A stretch of DNA of 64,000 nt. It comes from Nakamurella flavida. Its GTDB lineage: Bacteria > Actinomycetota > Actinomycetes > Mycobacteriales > Nakamurellaceae. Every line of letters begins with the position of its first letter. The stretch's first letter is position 1. Both the position numbers and the translations under genes were made by a program. The notes under the pieces were generated by a model. The model was not told the origin of the DNA. It saw nothing but the letters and a program-made list of their open reading frames with translations, and searched no databases. The stretch spans positions 620,001 through 684,000 of the forward strand of contig NZ_JAUSQV010000001.1 in assembly GCF_030811475.1 (NCBI RefSeq), written 5' to 3'. This document shows, in pieces, positions 61,486 to 64,000 of this stretch.

Positions 61486-62571
61486 TCACTTCTTCTTGCG
61501 GGCCAGGTGGCCCATCAGGGACGGACGAGCTCCGCGGGTGGCCGCGGCGCGACGGGACTGGTCGATGTAGACGGCGGCGATGAGCACGGAGCCCACGGCC
61601 ACGGTCTGCCAGTAGGGGGTGACCCCGAGGATGGTGAAGCCGGAGAGCAGGACGGCCGGGATGAAGAGGCCGACGACGGTGCCGAAGATGGAGCCCTCAC
61701 CGCCGAAGATCGAGGTGCCGCCGATGACCACGGCCGCGATGACGTTCAGGTTGGTGAGCGACTGACCGGCGATGGTGGTGGTGGCGTACTGGGCCAGGGA
61801 GAGCAGCCCGGCGAAGCCGGCCAGGAAGCCGGTCAGCGCGTAGATCTTGATCAGGTGCCCGCTGACCTTGATGCCGACGCGGCGGGCCGCCTCCTCGTTG
61901 GAGCCGATCGCATAGGTGTAGCGGCCGAACCGGGTCTTGTGCAGGACGATGCCGCCGATGATCACCACGACCAGCGCGATGATGGACAGCGCCGGGATCC
62001 CGAGGAACTTCCCGTAGCCGATGGAGTCGGTGAGGCTGTCCGGCACCGCGCGGATGTCCAGGCCGTCGGTGATGATCTGGGCCAGACCGAGCGAGATGGA
62101 CAGCGTGCCGAGGGTGACGATCAGCGGCGGGATCTTGGACTTGGCGACCAGCCAGCCGTTGACGAGGCCCCAGACGAGCCCGCTGAGGGTGGCGCAGACG
62201 ATGCCGACGATCGCGGTGCCCCAACCGTCCCCGCCCATGGACTCCATCACCTTGGCCGCGACGACCGAGGAGAAGACCAGGACCGAACCGATGGACAGGT
62301 CGATGCCCGAGGTGATGATCACGAAGGTCATGCCCACGCCGAGCACGGCCCAGATCGACACGTTCTGGGTGATGATCGAGAAGTTGGACCAGGCGAAGAA
62401 CTTCGAACCGGCACTGGCCGAGAAGATCGCGATGATCGCGATCAGCACGCACAGGATCCAGACCGACTGCAGCTTGAACAGGCGCTTGAGCAGCGGGTCC
62501 CGGTTCTCGCCGAGGTCGACCTCCGGCCGGCCGCCCACCGGGGCGGTGGGGGTCGTGGTGGTGGCGGTCAT
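61486..62571 (-). CDS. Sugar/polyol ABC transporter permease (RbsC family)
   Basis: A 361-residue permease with about nine to ten hydrophobic segments. Conserved family motifs are VGMTFVIITSGIDLSIGSVL, PPLIVTLGTLSISLGLA, and AIGSNEEAARRVGIKV, which is the cytoplasmic loop that contacts the ATPase. VIGGTSIFGGEGSIFGTVVG follows. The start ATG overlaps the end of the ATPase gene by 4 nt. As in RbsC systems, a homodimer should form the channel. Confidence 0.94.
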   Translation of the reverse strand: MTATTTTPTAPVGGRPEVDLGENRDPLLKRLFKLQSVWILCVLIAIIAIFSASAGSKFFAWSNFSIITQNVSIWAVLGVGMTFVIITSGIDLSIGSVLVFSSVVAAKVMESMGGDGWGTAIVGIVCATLSGLVWGLVNGWLVAKSKIPPLIVTLGTLSISLGLAQIITDGLDIRAVPDSLTDSIGYGKFLGIPALSIIALVVVIIGGIVLHKTRFGRYTYAIGSNEEAARRVGIKVSGHLIKIYALTGFLAGFAGLLSLAQYATTTIAGQSLTNLNVIAAVVIGGTSIFGGEGSIFGTVVGLFIPAVLLSGFTILGVTPYWQTVAVGSVLIAAVYIDQSRRAAATRGARPSLMGHLARKKK

Positions 62572-63329
62572 GCGGCGTCCTTCGCGTCCAGGGCGCCGGT
62601 CATGGCACCGACCAGTTCCTCGACATGGGTGGCGTCGGCTCGGAAGGTGGCCACGCGGCGCCCCAGGCGCAACACCTGGATCCGGTCGGCGACCTCGAGC
62701 ACGTGCGGCATGGAGTGCGAGATGAAGACGATTGCGATGCCCTTGTCCCGGACCTTCTTGATGGTCTCCAGGACGTTCTTGGTCTGCACGACACCCAGTG
62801 CGGCGGTCGGCTCGTCGAGGAAGACGACCCGGTCGGCCCAGGTGATGGCGCGGGCGATGGCGATGCACTGCCGCTGCCCACCGGACATGGCCCCGACGGG
62901 GGCGACCATGGAACGGACGGTGGCGCCCAGCTCGTCGAAGCCCTCCTTGGCCTTCCGGCGCATGGCGCGGTTGTCCATGAAGCCGAGCTTGCCGAGCAGG
63001 CCCGCGGCCGGGATCTCCCGACCGAGGAAGACGTTCTGCGCGGGGTCGAGATGCGGGGCCAGGGCGAGGTCCTGGTAGACCACCTCGATCCCCATGGCCG
63101 ACGCCTGCTGCTGCGAGGTGATCTCGACCGGCTTGCCGTCGAAGCTGATCTGGCCGGCGTCCAGGGCGAGGTTGCCCGAGAGCGCCTTCACCAACGTGGA
63201 CTTGCCGGCGCCGTTGTCGCCGATGAGGGCGACGACCTCACCGGGCTCGATGTCGAAGTCGCAGTTGTCCAAAGCCCGGACATTGCCGAAGCTCCGGGTC
63301 AGGCCCTGGGCCTGCAGCACAGGACTCAT
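62568..63329 (-). CDS. Sugar/polyol ABC transporter ATP-binding protein (single domain)
   Basis: A 253-residue ATPase with Walker A GDNGAGKST, signature SGGQRQ, Walker B VVFLDEPTAAL, and switch His in ISHSM. Carbohydrate importers of the RbsA type usually have two fused domains of about 500 residues. This one has only one, as in FrcA-like fructose systems, and would act as a homodimer. The stop overlaps the permease start (ATGA). It lies 135 nt after the dehydrogenase gene. Confidence 0.94.
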   Translation of the reverse strand: MSPVLQAQGLTRSFGNVRALDNCDFDIEPGEVVALIGDNGAGKSTLVKALSGNLALDAGQISFDGKPVEITSQQQASAMGIEVVYQDLALAPHLDPAQNVFLGREIPAAGLLGKLGFMDNRAMRRKAKEGFDELGATVRSMVAPVGAMSGGQRQCIAIARAITWADRVVFLDEPTAALGVVQTKNVLETIKKVRDKGIAIVFISHSMPHVLEVADRIQVLRLGRRVATFRADATHVEELVGAMTGALDAKDAA

Positions 63330-63464
63330 CTGGTCACCACCCTGGGTGTCGGGGCGCGGGATGCGCCGTTCCGGGAATGCGGGAGGACAGAACGGGAGTG
63401 CGCCGGTGCCGGGGCCCCGGTGGGGTGCGAGCGGCGGGGTCGCGCCGCCTCGGGTGGAGCCGTC

Positions 63465-64000
63465 TCAGGTGTGGAGGACGACCTTGTGCGCGTCGGGATT
63501 GCTGGCGACCGCTTCGAGAGCCTGTGCGTAGTCGTCGATGTGGAACCGGTGGGTGATGAGCCCGTCGGTGCGCACCCGGCCGGCACGCAGCGCGGAGATC
63601 GCCGCGGCCACCGAGGTGATCTCGGCGAACGAGCCCTTGATGGTGATCTCGCGCCGGAACACGTCGAACGGGTGGAAGGCGACGGTGTCCGTGGTGTGCG
63701 TGACGCCGTAGATCAGGACGGTGCCCCCGTTGCGGGTCAGGGGGACGCAGATGGCGCCCACGGCGGCAGATCCGGTGGCCTCGACGACGAGGTCGTACCC
63801 GTCACCCTTCGGCGAGGCGGCCCGGAGCCTGTCGATGTTGCCCTCGGCGTCGTCGCGGTCGATGAGGACCGTCCGGTCGACCCCGAGCTTCTCGGCGGTG
63901 TCCAGCTTGTACTGCGTGGGGGCCGCGACGGTGACCGACGAGGCGCCGCCGGAGGCCAGCATCTGGGCGAGCAGCAGGCCGGTCGGCCCCGCCCCCAGCA
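63465..64000 (-). CDS. Zinc-type alcohol/polyol dehydrogenase (MDR superfamily), C-terminal part
   Basis: The start lies beyond the window end; about 178 residues are visible, beginning inside the Rossmann glycine motif AGPTGLLLAQM. The NAD-binding segment, DLVVEATGSAAVGAICVPLTRNGGTVLIYG, and C-terminal catalytic-domain part with GLITHRFHIDDYAQALEAV match the sorbitol/threonine-type dehydrogenases. The N-terminal zinc ligands are not in the window. Its neighbours suggest oxidation of a sugar alcohol. It precedes the ATPase gene on the same strand. Confidence 0.88.
   Translation of the reverse strand, partial: LGAGPTGLLLAQMLASGGASSVTVAAPTQYKLDTAEKLGVDRTVLIDRDDAEGNIDRLRAASPKGDGYDLVVEATGSAAVGAICVPLTRNGGTVLIYGVTHTTDTVAFHPFDVFRREITIKGSFAEITSVAAAISALRAGRVRTDGLITHRFHIDDYAQALEAVASNPDAHKVVLHT

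Overview
The window is a stretch of very GC-rich actinobacterial chromosome. The evidence is a complete Pup-proteasome locus (arc, dop, pup, prcB, prcA, pafA, pafB, pafC), the actinobacterial RNA-polymerase-binding protein RbpA, a separate Lnt/Ppm lipoprotein-modification pair, a mycobacterial-type HelY helicase, and many start codons placed 6-8 nt after a TANNNT -10 element, as in leaderless transcripts. Gene content and order resemble the Mycobacterium rbpA-ppm1-helY-tatC-paf-prc-dop-arc-trmI-hisG/E region. A deep-branching high-GC genus such as Nakamurella would fit, but that is only an inference. There are no rRNAs, tRNAs, CRISPR arrays, insertion sequences or prophage genes. Nearly every base lies in a conserved chromosomal gene.

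Layout. 1-6 kb: tail of a flavin monooxygenase, DUF4395 membrane protein, a methyltransferase, a secreted pseudo-hydrolase lipoprotein, an SMP-30 lactonase and a large FUSC transporter. 6-15 kb: cobalamin-dependent methionine synthase (metH), a GH63-like glucosidase, a small zinc-finger protein, a glycerophosphodiesterase and thymidine kinase. 15-19 kb: rbpA behind a 463-nt regulatory region with a good ECF-type promoter, convergent with ppm and lnt. 19-30 kb: amidohydrolase, CtpE-like P-type ATPase, a frameshifted DHA2-family MFS transporter, prolyl oligopeptidase, Lrp regulator, M24 peptidase, 5'-3' exonuclease and a repeat-rich DUF4333 membrane protein.

30-55 kb holds the proteasome neighbourhood, mostly on the minus strand: trmI, arc, an aldo/keto reductase, DUF1697, dop, pup, prcB, prcA, two CNNM/CorC proteins, pafA, then pafB-pafC, tatC and helY. 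Three plus-strand genes interrupt it (a second FUSC protein, a DUF2071 protein and fxsA). Pup is deamidated by Dop (its C-terminus is GGQ), ligated to substrates by PafA, recognised by the ARC/Mpa ATPase and degraded by the PrcAB core; PafBC is the DNA-damage activator encoded beside it. tatA, which usually precedes tatC, is absent here.

53-57 kb: RecB-like nuclease, hisG, hisE, a stand-alone tryptophan synthase beta chain of the TrpB2 type, and DUF1990. 57-64 kb: an Eis-like acetyltransferase, then a polyol uptake and oxidation cassette consisting of mannitol-type dehydrogenase, lipoprotein binding protein, permease, single-domain ATPase and a zinc-type dehydrogenase that runs off the window end.

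The genes are well-known families. The more unusual points are how the proteasome locus is broken up, the regulatory layout (leaderless starts and an ECF promoter for rbpA), the MFS frameshift, the pseudo-hydrolase, and the short tandem repeats around the polyol cassette.
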